Below, in pieces: positions 33,812 to 42,743 of a stretch of DNA of 64,000 nt. A model generated the notes under the pieces. The model ran no database searches and was not told where the DNA came from. It worked only from the letters and a program-made list of their open reading frames with translations. The stretch comes from Sphingomonas sp. BK580. Lineage in GTDB: Bacteria > Pseudomonadota > Alphaproteobacteria > Sphingomonadales > Sphingomonadaceae. The stretch spans positions 248,001 to 312,000 of the forward strand of contig NZ_JACIAY010000002.1 of assembly GCF_014194975.1 (NCBI RefSeq). Direction: 5' to 3'. A program made the translations under genes and the position numbers. The first letter of the stretch is position 1; the number at the start of each line of letters is the position of its first letter.

Positions 33812-36307
33812 GTGAAAAGCATTCGGTTTTTATTTGTCACCACCGCGGTGTCGGCGCTGATCGTGCCGGTGCTGGCGACGGCCGACGTGCCGCCGCGCGC
33901 GCCGAGCGATGACACGGTGAGCACGGGCGTGGCGCGCGCGCGAGACCCGCTGGACAGCGCCACCTCGACCAGCGTCCTCCACGAGGAGGACGTCGAGCGA
34001 CTCGGCGCGCGCGGGGTGGGTGACCTGCTCCGCGACGTGCCGGGGCTCCGATCGGACGCCGCCGGCGGTGAAGGGAACGGGACGCTGACCGTGCGCGGCC
34101 TCCCGGCCGCCTCGAGCGGGGCCAAGTTCATCCAGGTGCAGGAGGACGGGCTGCCGGTGCTCGAGTTCGGCGACATCTTCGGCGCCGCCGCGCTCGATCT
34201 CGTCCGCACCGACCTCACGCTGTCACAGGTCGAGGTGATCCGCGGCGGCTCGGCCTCCACCTTCGCCTCCAACTCACCCGGCGGCGTGATCAACTTCATC
34301 GCCAAGACGGGCGAAGTGCAGGGGGGCGCGGTCGCGCTCAGCAGCGGGCTGGATTACCGCTCGTCGCGCGCGGACGTCACGTACGGCGGCCCGATCGGCG
34401 GCGGCTGGCGCTTTCAGGCGGGGGGCTTCTTCCGCCAGGGTGAGGGGCCGCGGCGTACCGGCTATGATGCGCAGACGGGCGGGCAGGTCAGATTCAACGT
34501 CACGCGGGAGCTGGATGGCGGCTACGTGCGGCTGTACGGCAAATACCTCAACGACCGGACGCCGTTCTACGACGTCGTACCGTTCTTCTACGGCGGCAGC
34601 GAGGACCATCCCACGCTGACCCGGATCAAGGGCTTCGATGCGCTGCACGACGCGCTCGCGTCGCGTTACCTGCGCGACTTCCTGCTGCTGGGCCGGCGCA
34701 ACGACGTGATCTCCGCCGATCTGCGCGACGGCCAGCACCTGCGCGAACGCGCGGTCGGTGTCGAGGCGCAGTTCGACCTGGGGGGCTGGCTGGTACAGGA
34801 GCGGCTGCGCTACTCGGGCGTGGACGGTGTCGTCACCGTGCCGTTCACGAGCGCCTACAGCGAGATCAACGATGGGGTGAACGAGATCACCGAGGGGCTC
34901 GACGGATCGCTCGGCGGCAAAGCGGTGTATGCCTCCGGCCCGCGGACCGGCCAGCCCTTGGTCTCGAGCGCGGCGCACCCGCTGAACGGCAACGGCCTCA
35001 GCGCCGCGGTCGTCATGCTCGACCTGCCGATCCACAGCTATGACGACGTCACCAACGAGGTGCGAGTCAGCCGGCTGTACGACGTCGGCGCGGGCGAGCT
35101 GACGGTGACGGGCGGCCTCTACACCGCGCGACAGACGATCGACAACGATGCGCTGTGGGTGACCATGCTGACCGACCTGCGCGGCAACGGCAATGCGGCG
35201 CTGACCGATGTCGTGACGCAGGACGGTAAGAGCCTGACGGACCACGGCGTCTTCTTCTACCGCAACGCGTTCGCGCCGCTGTCGCGCCGCTCCGTGCAGA
35301 CCGACAATGCGATCGACGCGCCCTTCGCCTCGCTCAATTACCATGTCGGCAAGGTGTCGATCGGCGGAAGCGTCCGCTACGATCGGGGGAGCGCGATCGG
35401 GCGGACCTGGGGGGCGGACCGCGAGCGACGCTGGACCCAGATCCCGCTCGACATCAATCACGACGGCGTCGTGTCGTTGCCGGAATCGGCGGTGCAGACC
35501 ACGGCCTTCCAGACGCCGGCGCCGGTCGACTACCATTATCATTATCTCTCCTACTCGAGTGGCGTCACGTACCGGGTGGTCGAGCCGCTGGCCGTGTTCG
35601 CGCGCTACAGCCGTGGCGCCCGCACGCCGGCCACGCGCCTGCTGTTCCATGGCGAGCTCAGCGCGAACGGCCACCTGCGGAACCAGTCGGCCGCCGTGAA
35701 CAGCGTTCGCCAGGCCGAGGCGGGCGCGAAGTACCGCAGCGAGACGCTCGCGCTGAACCTCACCGGTTTCTGGGCGTCCACCTTCGACGACAATTACGAT
35801 GCGATCCGCAGCCGGCCGATCCAGCGCGATTATTCGGCCAGGGGGATCGAGTTCGAGGGCTCGCTGCGGTTGGGCGTTCTCGGCCTCCGCGGCGGGGCGA
35901 CCTACACCGACGCGACGATCGACAAGGATCGGCTCGATCCGCGGCTGAGCGGCCACGTACCGCGGGCCCAGCCCAGGCTGCGCTTCCAGGCGTCCCCGGA
36001 AATCGATCTCTCGCGTGTCGCGTTCGGCGCCACCTTCATCGGCGCGACGAGAAGCTTCGCGCAGGAGGAGAACAAGCTGGTGATCCCGGCCGCGGTCACC
36101 ACCAACGCCTTCGTCGAGCTACGACCCGCCGATCGGTTGCGTCTGATCGTCAATGCCAGCAACCTCTTCGACACAGTGGCGCTGGCCGGTCTCGACGCCC
36201 CGTCGTCGCCCTCGGCGGACAGCCAGGGTGTAGAGGGAACCCCGCTGGTCGGCGCGCGGCCGCTCACTGGTCGCACGATTTCGGCGACCTTGCGCCTCGA
36301 TTTTTAA
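33812..36307 (+). CDS. TonB-dependent outer-membrane receptor
   Basis: 831 residues from GTG 33812. Signal peptide (residues 1-24). The plug domain has GVGDLLRDVPGLRSDAAG, LTVRGLP, VEVIRGGSASTFASNSPGGVINF. A 22-strand-type barrel of alternating polar/aromatic segments ends in TISATLRLDF, with terminal Phe. It imports an unidentified ligand using the TonB system, probably the one at 56.6 kb. A 6-bp inverted repeat (GTTGAG-N9-CTCAAC, 33668-33688) lies upstream. A chemoreceptor gene follows in the same direction. Confidence 0.92.
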   Translation: MKSIRFLFVTTAVSALIVPVLATADVPPRAPSDDTVSTGVARARDPLDSATSTSVLHEEDVERLGARGVGDLLRDVPGLRSDAAGGEGNGTLTVRGLPAASSGAKFIQVQEDGLPVLEFGDIFGAAALDLVRTDLTLSQVEVIRGGSASTFASNSPGGVINFIAKTGEVQGGAVALSSGLDYRSSRADVTYGGPIGGGWRFQAGGFFRQGEGPRRTGYDAQTGGQVRFNVTRELDGGYVRLYGKYLNDRTPFYDVVPFFYGGSEDHPTLTRIKGFDALHDALASRYLRDFLLLGRRNDVISADLRDGQHLRERAVGVEAQFDLGGWLVQERLRYSGVDGVVTVPFTSAYSEINDGVNEITEGLDGSLGGKAVYASGPRTGQPLVSSAAHPLNGNGLSAAVVMLDLPIHSYDDVTNEVRVSRLYDVGAGELTVTGGLYTARQTIDNDALWVTMLTDLRGNGNAALTDVVTQDGKSLTDHGVFFYRNAFAPLSRRSVQTDNAIDAPFASLNYHVGKVSIGGSVRYDRGSAIGRTWGADRERRWTQIPLDINHDGVVSLPESAVQTTAFQTPAPVDYHYHYLSYSSGVTYRVVEPLAVFARYSRGARTPATRLLFHGELSANGHLRNQSAAVNSVRQAEAGAKYRSETLALNLTGFWASTFDDNYDAIRSRPIQRDYSARGIEFEGSLRLGVLGLRGGATYTDATIDKDRLDPRLSGHVPRAQPRLRFQASPEIDLSRVAFGATFIGATRSFAQEENKLVIPAAVTTNAFVELRPADRLRLIVNASNLFDTVALAGLDAPSSPSADSQGVEGTPLVGARPLTGRTISATLRLDF

Positions 36308-36318
36308 CCAATTTGGGT

Positions 36319-36342
36319 CATCCCGCCATCACGTGCGGGATG
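36319..36342. terminator. hairpin after the TonB-dependent receptor
   Basis: Arms CATCCCGC and GCGGGATG with an 8-nt loop lie 12 nt after the receptor stop. No T-tract; it would only partly separate the receptor from the chemoreceptor gene. Confidence 0.4.
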
Positions 36343-36414
36343 GCTCACGTCTCGCATCATAAAAGGGGACGACCGAGTGAGACACCATCGCCGCGCGGAT
36401 GAAGGGATCGTACG

Positions 36415-38262
36415 ATGATCAGGGGAATGAGCATCCCCCGCAAGCTGGCGATGTCGTTCTTCGTCATCATCGGCACCGCCGCGGTCATGCTGACGGTATT
36501 CTTCGCCAGCGTCTGGATGATCCGCGACGCGACCGAGGACAACAACCGGGCGCAGACGATCTATGCCAAGGCGCTGACGCTCGAGACCTCGCTGCTGCGC
36601 GAGAACAGCCAGCTGCGCGGCTATCTGGTCACCGGCGACAAGAGCTACCTCAAGTCCTACGACGAGTCGCGCACGGAATACGACCGCGCCGCGGCCGAGC
36701 TCGGCCCGATGCTGACCGACCCGACCGAGCATCGACTGTTCGAGACGGGGCGGAACGAGGCGATGAAGTGGCGCCGCGACTGGAGCGACCGGCTGGTGGC
36801 GATGGTCAAGGCCGGGAAGCGCGACGCGGCGGAACAAGTGGTGCGCGACGCCGGCAAGGCGGTGCTGACCAGCGCGGCGATCCTGCCGCTGCGCGACGTG
36901 CGCGACCGCGAGACCGAGGCGATGCAGCGCAACGCCGCGCGCCAGGAGAATGCGCTCACCAGCGCGACGGTAGCGCTGGTGATCGGGGGGCTGGTGCTCA
37001 TCGCGGTCGCGGTGATCCTGGCGGTGATGCTCAGCCGCAGCATCGCGCGACCGATCAGCTCGCTGACCAGGCGCATGGCCGACCTGGCGAACGGCCGGCT
37101 CGACGTCAGCGTGCCGGCCGATCGCCGCGACGAACTGGGTGACATGGCGCGCGCGGTGATCGTGTTCCGCGACGCGGCGCGCGCCAAAATGACCGCCGAC
37201 ATCGAGCGCGAACAAGCGATGGCGGCGATCGGCGACGGCTTGCGCCGGCTCGCCCAGGCCGATCTGACGGTGCGGCTCACCGACGTGCCCCGCTCGTTCG
37301 AGCAGATCGCGCACGACTTCAACGATGCGGTCGGCAAGCTCTCCGATCTCACCAAGAACGTGCGCGGCAGCGTGCACACGATCAAGCGCAACGCCGACGA
37401 GATCAGCCATGCCGCACGCGCGCTCTCCGGCCGGAGCGAGCAGCAGGCCGCCAGCCTGCGCGAGACGGCCGCGGCGATGGACGAGATCACCGCGACCGTG
37501 CGCACCGGAGCGACCAACGCCGCCAACGCGAACAGCGCGATGGCCGAGGCGCGCACCGAGGCGGAGCAGGGCGGGGCGGTGGTGCGCCAGTCGGTCCAGG
37601 CCATGAACGGCATCGATCAGGCCAGTCGCGAGATCGCCGAGATCATCAGCGTGATCGACGGCATCGCCTTCCAGACCAACCTGCTCGCGCTCAACGCGGG
37701 GGTCGAGGCGGCGCGCGCGGGTGACGCCGGCAGGGGCTTCGCGGTCGTCGCCTCCGAGGTCCGCGCCTTGGCGCAGCGCTCCGCCGACGCCGCCTCCGAC
37801 GTGAAGTCGCGCATCCTCTCGGCGATCGAGCATGTCCAGTCGGGCGTCGAGCTGGTGGATGCCACGGGCAAGGCGCTCGACCGGATCATCGAGCGCGTGG
37901 TCAGCGTCAGCACGATCATGGGCACGATCGCGCGCTCGGCCGACGATCAGGCGCAGAGCCTCGGCCAGGTCAATATCGCGATCGGCGAGATGGACTCGGT
38001 GACTCAGCAGAACGCCGCGATGGTGGAGGAATCGACCGCGGCCTCGCAGATGCTGGCACATGAGGCCGAGCAGCTCGCGGGTGCCGTGGCGATCTTCACG
38101 GTCGAGCAGGCGCCGCCGCCGTCGACCCGCGTCGCCAGGGCGACGAGTGCGCCCGCGCCCGGCGCGCGCTCGGCCGCCGGCGCGCGGCCGTCCCGCGGTC
38201 CGATCCGGCTGGTCGCCAAGAGCGGGGCCGCGTCCAGGGAGGAGGATTGGTCGTCGTTCTGA
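36415..38262 (+). CDS. methyl-accepting chemotaxis protein with CHASE3-like sensor
   Basis: 615 residues, ATG with GAAGGGA 7 nt upstream. TM1 is residues 12-33. The periplasmic part has the CHASE3 hallmark RENSQLRGYLVTGDKSYL, TM2 is about 182-204, and a HAMP domain follows (RPISSLTRRMADLANGRL). The signalling tip reads QTNLLALNAGVEAARAG. The last residues DWSSF match the W-x-x-F pentapeptide that tethers CheR and CheB in other bacteria. Confidence 0.93.
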   Translation: MIRGMSIPRKLAMSFFVIIGTAAVMLTVFFASVWMIRDATEDNNRAQTIYAKALTLETSLLRENSQLRGYLVTGDKSYLKSYDESRTEYDRAAAELGPMLTDPTEHRLFETGRNEAMKWRRDWSDRLVAMVKAGKRDAAEQVVRDAGKAVLTSAAILPLRDVRDRETEAMQRNAARQENALTSATVALVIGGLVLIAVAVILAVMLSRSIARPISSLTRRMADLANGRLDVSVPADRRDELGDMARAVIVFRDAARAKMTADIEREQAMAAIGDGLRRLAQADLTVRLTDVPRSFEQIAHDFNDAVGKLSDLTKNVRGSVHTIKRNADEISHAARALSGRSEQQAASLRETAAAMDEITATVRTGATNAANANSAMAEARTEAEQGGAVVRQSVQAMNGIDQASREIAEIISVIDGIAFQTNLLALNAGVEAARAGDAGRGFAVVASEVRALAQRSADAASDVKSRILSAIEHVQSGVELVDATGKALDRIIERVVSVSTIMGTIARSADDQAQSLGQVNIAIGEMDSVTQQNAAMVEESTAASQMLAHEAEQLAGAVAIFTVEQAPPPSTRVARATSAPAPGARSAAGARPSRGPIRLVAKSGAASREEDWSSF

Positions 38263-39015
38263 GGATGCTCGCCTGAGTGCGGCACGGCAGGGTCGCGCAT
38301 GGCGTGAGCCACGATATCCGGTTCCGTGAGGCGCGCGTACCGATGTGAGCGCGGAGCGCCGGTGCGGGCGGGCGACGCGGGTCTCGCCGGGTTCACGTTC
38401 GCCGGCACGGCGGGGTCACCGGGTCCGTTCATCGCGATGATTTAGCGGGAGCGGTCGCCTCGCCGCCCGGCATCGCGCTGGTAGGTGAGATCCTCCAGCG
38501 CGGAACCCGCTGCCGTAGAGTGCCCGCGCCAGCGCGCGGCGCGGCGATTTCGCCCCGCCGCCGGCGCCGATATCCTGCGAGCGCCGTCACGCTCGCCTCG
38601 AGCTCGCGGATCGCTCCCCGCGCCCGGCGCGGCGCCGGGATGGTCAGGGACGCTCGCGGCGCGCCCGTCGGCGCGGCGGACTGGCGGGCGAGCGAGTGAA
38701 CCCGTAGGTCCTCCACGCGGCGAGCGCCCGCCTGGGACGGCCGAGCGCCCTGGGGGCGACGATGCGCTCGAGGACGCGCGCGACGACCTGCGCTCCCGAC
38801 GACATCGGTGCGACCGCGCGTCGGTCGATCCGGGCGCGGGCGCGTGATGATCGTCCCGCGCGACGACCTCGGCGATCGCCGCGACGCAGCGCGACGATCG
38901 GTCGGCGGCGAGCTCGGTCGCGACCGGCCGCGGTCCCGCTCGCCGGCCGCCGCTGGGGGGGGCGGAGACGCGGCGGGTCGGCGCCTCGGCCGCGTGACAG
39001 GGGGTGGGCTGCCGA
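38263..39015. other. 753-bp region without a recognisable gene
   Basis: Lies between two convergent chemoreceptor genes. The frames that stay open are Arg/Pro/Ala-rich with no ribosome site or family resemblance (for example the minus frame 38429-39031). No tRNA, rnpB, tmRNA or 6S signature was noticed. It may be decayed coding DNA or contain an unrecognised RNA. Confidence 0.4.
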
Positions 39016-40446
39016 TCAGAACTCGGACCAATCGTCCTGCGCCATCGCGAGCACGGCGCCGTTGGTGCCGGTCACGCCGTGCTGGCGCGCGCCGCGCGCG
39101 ATCTCGCGACCCGCGCTGGCGGCGCGCGATTGCAGCTCGTGCACGGGCGACGCGGCGGGGACGATCGCGGTCGTCGGGCGGCTCCTGGCAAGGCGGAAGC
39201 GTGCGACCTGCGCCGCCAGCTGGGTGGCTTCGTCGGCCAGGCTGCGCGCCGCCGCGGTGGCTTCCTCGACCATGGCGGCATTCTGCTGCGTCACGCCGTC
39301 CATCTCGCTGACCGCGGTGTTGATCTGCTGAAGCCCGGTGGCCTGGTGCTTGGCCGAGTTGGCGATCGTCGCCACCAGCGTGCTGATCTCGCTGATGCGC
39401 GCGATGATCCGCTCCAGCGCGCTGCCGGTCTGGCTGACCAGGCCGACGCCGGCGTCGACCTGTTCGGTCGAGGCGGTGATCTTCGCCTTGACGTCGCGTG
39501 CCGCGTCGGCGGAGCGCTGTGCCAGCGCACGAACCTCGCTCGCCACGACCGCGAACCCCTTGCCGGCGTCACCGGCGCGTGCCGCCTCGACGCCCGCGTT
39601 CAGCGCGAGCAGGTTGGTCTGGAACGCGATGCCGTCGATCACGCTGATGATCTCGCTGATCTCGTTCGAGGCGCGCTCGATCCCGCCCATCGCCTCGACC
39701 GCGCGGCGGACGACGCCGCCGGAATGCTCGGCCTCGTCGCGCGCGCCGGTGACGGCCCGGTGCGCGCGCTCGGCACCATCGGCGGTCTCGCGGACGGTGG
39801 AGGTGATCTGCTCCATCGCGGCGGCGGTCTCCTCCAGGCTCGCCGCCTGCTGCTCGGTGCGCTGCGAGAGCTCGTCCGAGGCGCTGCGGATATCCGCCGC
39901 GCCACTGTCGATGCCCTGGCTGGCAGCGGTCACCGCGCCGAGCACCGCCGACATCGCGTCCATCGCGCGGTTGTAATCGAGGCGGAGCCGGTCGTAGTCG
40001 GCGTAGAAAGCGGTCTCGATCCGGTAGGTCAGGTCGTTGGCGGCGAGCCGCTCGAGCCCGGTGCCGAGCGAGGTGACCACGACCCGCTGTGCGGCCGATG
40101 ACTGCTCCAGCGCGACGCCGTTGCGGCGGAACACGTCCATCGCCTTGGTCATGCGGCCCACGCAGTCGCCGTGATCGGTGTAGCGGATCGGCGTGGTGAA
40201 GTCGCCCATGGCGAGGCCCTCCATCCGCACGACCGTGTCGACATAGGGGTCGCAGACCAATTTGCGGGCGGTGAGCGTCACGATCACGATCGCCGCCAGC
40301 GCCGCGCCCGCGATCCCGAGCAGTCGCGCGTCCGACGTTGCCAGCGCCGTGGTCGCGACCGGCAGGGCGCCGAGCGCGGTGTAGACGACCAGCAGCGCGG
40401 TGAACTTCGCTCGGATCGGCGCCTGCGCCTTGAACCACTGAATCAT
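39016..40446 (-). CDS. methyl-accepting chemotaxis protein without a periplasmic sensor domain
   Basis: 476 residues. Two hydrophobic helices (about residues 14-36 and 43-61) are separated by only a few residues, so no periplasmic ligand domain exists. A HAMP-like region follows, then the signalling domain with QTNLLALNAGVEAARAG and [17 protein letters not shown]. It ends in DWSEF, a W-x-x-F pentapeptide. It probably senses a cytoplasmic or membrane signal. Confidence 0.92.
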   Translation of the reverse strand: MIQWFKAQAPIRAKFTALLVVYTALGALPVATTALATSDARLLGIAGAALAAIVIVTLTARKLVCDPYVDTVVRMEGLAMGDFTTPIRYTDHGDCVGRMTKAMDVFRRNGVALEQSSAAQRVVVTSLGTGLERLAANDLTYRIETAFYADYDRLRLDYNRAMDAMSAVLGAVTAASQGIDSGAADIRSASDELSQRTEQQAASLEETAAAMEQITSTVRETADGAERAHRAVTGARDEAEHSGGVVRRAVEAMGGIERASNEISEIISVIDGIAFQTNLLALNAGVEAARAGDAGKGFAVVASEVRALAQRSADAARDVKAKITASTEQVDAGVGLVSQTGSALERIIARISEISTLVATIANSAKHQATGLQQINTAVSEMDGVTQQNAAMVEEATAAARSLADEATQLAAQVARFRLARSRPTTAIVPAASPVHELQSRAASAGREIARGARQHGVTGTNGAVLAMAQDDWSEF

Positions 40447-40768
40447 GGAGCTTCCTTCCCTCTTCTCTGGGTCGGACCGCGCGGCGGGCCGTCTCTCAGG
40501 CCGCCGGTATACGAAAATGCACTAAACTTAGGTAAATGGTTCGCGGCTCTTCGGGCATGGAAAGGTCCGCAATCAGGTAATTGACCTGATAAGGCGCAGG
40601 TCACGTGATTGACCTGAAATGGCGATCCGACGTTCTTCACCGATCAACGGTCTCGTGTCCGCGTCGCAGATGCGCGAGATCTTGATCAATAGTATGTGAC
40701 GCAAGTACTCAGGTTAGTGAATACAGGAGTAACTAGGTGAACTCACCGAGGTCGATCGACACAGGGGG
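40447..40768. other. AT-richer regulatory region upstream of a chemoreceptor
   Basis: 322 bases between the chemoreceptor start and the 3' end of tRNA-Arg. It is clearly less GC-rich than the surroundings. It holds the two palindromes at 40572-40616 and a third short one, GGTGA-AC-TCACC (40736-40747), near the tRNA. No open frame is convincing. Confidence 0.5.
40572..40616. promoter_or_regulatory. pair of related palindromes, candidate operators
   Basis: Site 1 is ATCAGGT-AATTG-ACCTGAT (40572-40590), 7-bp perfect arms. Site 2 is CAGGTCA-CGTGAT-TGACCTG (40597-40616), also 7-bp perfect arms. Both share the half-site ATTGACCTGA, repeated at a distance of 28 bp. They lie 126-170 bp upstream of the chemoreceptor start and look like a tandem binding site for one dimeric regulator. 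Confidence 0.5.
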
Positions 40769-40845
40769 TGGCGCGCCCGGAGGGACTCGAACCCCCGACC
40801 AAGGAGGTAGAAGCTCCTTGCTCTATCCAGCTGAGCTACGGGCGC
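40769..40845 (-). tRNA. tRNA-Arg (anticodon UCU)
   Basis: 77-nt cloverleaf on the minus strand, from GCGCCCG to CGGGCGC-G-CCA, CCA encoded. The anticodon stem AGGAG/CTCCT holds loop CTTCTAC, anticodon TCT. T loop TTCGAGT. It reads the rare AGA/AGG codons. No integrase or att duplication was seen next to it. Confidence 0.95.
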
Positions 40846-40891
40846 CCGTCGCAGCGCCTAGCGCGGATTGAAGCCGGAAGGAATGGCCGGC

Positions 40892-41650
40892 ATGATCGCG
40901 CGCATGGCCGAACCCTCGCATGCCCCGCCGCCGATCGACGCCGCGCGCGTCGGCGCGGCGCACTTCCGCTACTACGACCTGGTGATGGCGGCGTTCGTCG
41001 CGATCCTGCTGCTGTCGAACGTGCTCGGCGCGGGCAAGGTCGCGCGGGTGGCGCTGCCCGGGATCGGCGACTGGCCGTTCGGCGCCGGGATCCTGTTCTT
41101 CCCGGTGAGCTATATCATCGGTGACGTGCTGACCGAGGTGTACGGCTATGCGCACGCGCGACGCGTGATCTGGGTCGGCTTCGCGGCCACCGTGTTCATG
41201 GCGGCGATGGCCTGGGTGGTGGTGGCGCTGCCTCCGGCGCCCGACTGGGGCAACCAGGCCGCCTATGAGACGGTGTTCGGCCAGGTGCCGCGGATCGTCT
41301 TCGCCAGCATGTGCGCCTTCTGGGCGGGCGAGTTCGTCAACTCCTACGTGCTCGCGCGGATGAAGGTGATGACTGAGGGGCGCCACCTGTGGATGCGCAC
41401 GATCGGCTCGACGATCGCGGGGCAGGGCGTGGACAGCCTGATCTTCTACCCGCTCGCCTTTCTCGGCGCGCCGGGCTGGACCCCGCACCTCGTAGTGGTC
41501 GTGCTGTTCACGCAATGGGCGCTGAAGACGGGGTGGGAGGCGGCGCTGACGCCGGTGACCTATCTGGTGGTCGGCTGGCTCAAGCGAGCCGAGGGCGTCG
41601 ACGTCTACGATCGCGAGACGAACTTCACGCCGTTCCGCGCACGGGTGTGA
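40892..41650 (+). CDS. queuosine precursor transporter (VUT/YhhQ family)
   Basis: 252 residues; ATG 40892 lies 9 nt after GGAAGGA, with ATG 40883 as an alternative. About six membrane helices. The family pattern is YYDLVMAAFVAILLLSNVLG, FFPVSYIIGDVLTEVYGY and RTIGSTIAGQGVDSLIFY. YhhQ-type proteins import preQ0/preQ1 for tRNA queuosine. queH at 9.8 kb completes the pathway end, so salvage of the precursor is likely. Confidence 0.88.
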   Translation: MIARMAEPSHAPPPIDAARVGAAHFRYYDLVMAAFVAILLLSNVLGAGKVARVALPGIGDWPFGAGILFFPVSYIIGDVLTEVYGYAHARRVIWVGFAATVFMAAMAWVVVALPPAPDWGNQAAYETVFGQVPRIVFASMCAFWAGEFVNSYVLARMKVMTEGRHLWMRTIGSTIAGQGVDSLIFYPLAFLGAPGWTPHLVVVVLFTQWALKTGWEAALTPVTYLVVGWLKRAEGVDVYDRETNFTPFRARV

Positions 41651-41786
41651 GGCTGCCGCGCCTCCGCCACCGTGGTCCTGCCGCTTCGCGCACGCCAGCC
41701 AACGTCATGCCGCCCCGACACTCGCGGCGGCGCTCCTCCGTCGGCCCGCGCACGCTGCTGCGAGCATCGCGTCGGCCGCGCCGCTC

Positions 41787-42455
41787 TCAGGCGCCGACCG
41801 TCTCGAGCAGCCCCTCGAACAGGCGCCGCCCGTCCTCCCCGCCGTGCGCCGCTTCCACCCGCCGCTCCGGGTGCGGCATCAGGCCGAGCACATTGCCCTG
41901 CGCGTTGAGCACGCCGGCGATGTCGCGCGCGCTGCCGTTGACCGGCTCGGCGTAGCGGAAGGCGACTCGGCCCTCACCCTCGAGCCGGTCGAGCGTCTCG
42001 GCGTCGGCGACGTAATTGCCGTCATGGTGCGCGACCGGGAAGACGACTCGCTCGCCCGCGGCGTAGCGGCTGGTGAAGGCGCTCTGCACGTTGTCGATCG
42101 TCAGGCTGACGTCGCGGCAGACGAAGTTGAGCCCGGCGTTGCGCATCAGCGCGCCCGGCAACAGCCCCGCCTCGGTCAGGACCTGGAAGCCGTTGCACAC
42201 GCCCAGCACCGGCAGGCCGCGCCCGGCCTCGCTCGCCACCGCGCGCATGATCCGCGAGCGCGCCGCCATCGCGCCCGAGCGCAGATAGTCGCCGTAGGAG
42301 AAACCGCCGGGCACCGCGACCAGGCCGACGCCCTCGGGCAGCTCGGTGTCGCGATGCCACACCATCGCCGGCGCGCGCCCGGTCACCCGCTCGAGCGCGA
42401 CCGCGATGTCGCGATCGCAGTTCGAGCCCGGGAAGACGATGACCGCGGTCTTCAC
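41787..42455 (-). CDS. purQ: phosphoribosylformylglycinamidine synthase subunit PurQ
   Basis: 222 residues from GTG, overlapping the purS stop by 4 nt. Class I glutamine amidotransferase: [24 protein letters not shown], nucleophile Cys in [15 protein letters not shown] and the His/Glu in [12 protein letters not shown]. It supplies ammonia to PurL, which is not in the window. Confidence 0.96.
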   Translation of the reverse strand: MKTAVIVFPGSNCDRDIAVALERVTGRAPAMVWHRDTELPEGVGLVAVPGGFSYGDYLRSGAMAARSRIMRAVASEAGRGLPVLGVCNGFQVLTEAGLLPGALMRNAGLNFVCRDVSLTIDNVQSAFTSRYAAGERVVFPVAHHDGNYVADAETLDRLEGEGRVAFRYAEPVNGSARDIAGVLNAQGNVLGLMPHPERRVEAAHGGEDGRRLFEGLLETVGA

Positions 42456-42682
42456 GCGCGCTCGATCCGGTAGTTCTCGATCACCGTGTTGGCGAGCAGC
42501 TGGCGGCACATCGAGTCGACGTCCGCGTCGGACGTGCCCTCGGCGACGTCGAGCTCGATCAGCTTGCCGACGCGCGCGCCGGCGACGCCCTGGAAGCCGA
42601 GCCCCGCGAGCGCGTGCTCGATCGCCTTGCCCTGGGGGTCGAGCACGCCGGGCTTCAGCGTGACATGGATGCGCAGTCTCAT
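42452..42682 (-). CDS. purS: phosphoribosylformylglycinamidine synthase subunit PurS
   Basis: 76 residues, normal length. [21 protein letters not shown] and GKLIELDV are the PurS pattern. It bridges PurQ and PurL. Located between purC (61 nt upstream) and purQ. Confidence 0.95.
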   Translation of the reverse strand: MRLRIHVTLKPGVLDPQGKAIEHALAGLGFQGVAGARVGKLIELDVAEGTSDADVDSMCRQLLANTVIENYRIERA

Positions 42683-42743
42683 GGTCGCGCGCTATGCCGC
42701 GCTGCGCCGCGCGGGGCAACCTCCCACGGCGGCGCGGACGCGA

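Noticed and set aside
34274..35956. Long minus-strand open frame (560 codons)
   Set aside because: Antisense of the TonB-dependent receptor.
38429..39031. Minus-strand open frame of 200 codons in the chemoreceptor gap
   Set aside because: Arg/Pro/Ala-rich with no ribosome site or folded-protein pattern.
40736..40850. tRNA-Arg as an integration site
   Set aside because: No integrase and no second copy of the tRNA 3' end in the window.
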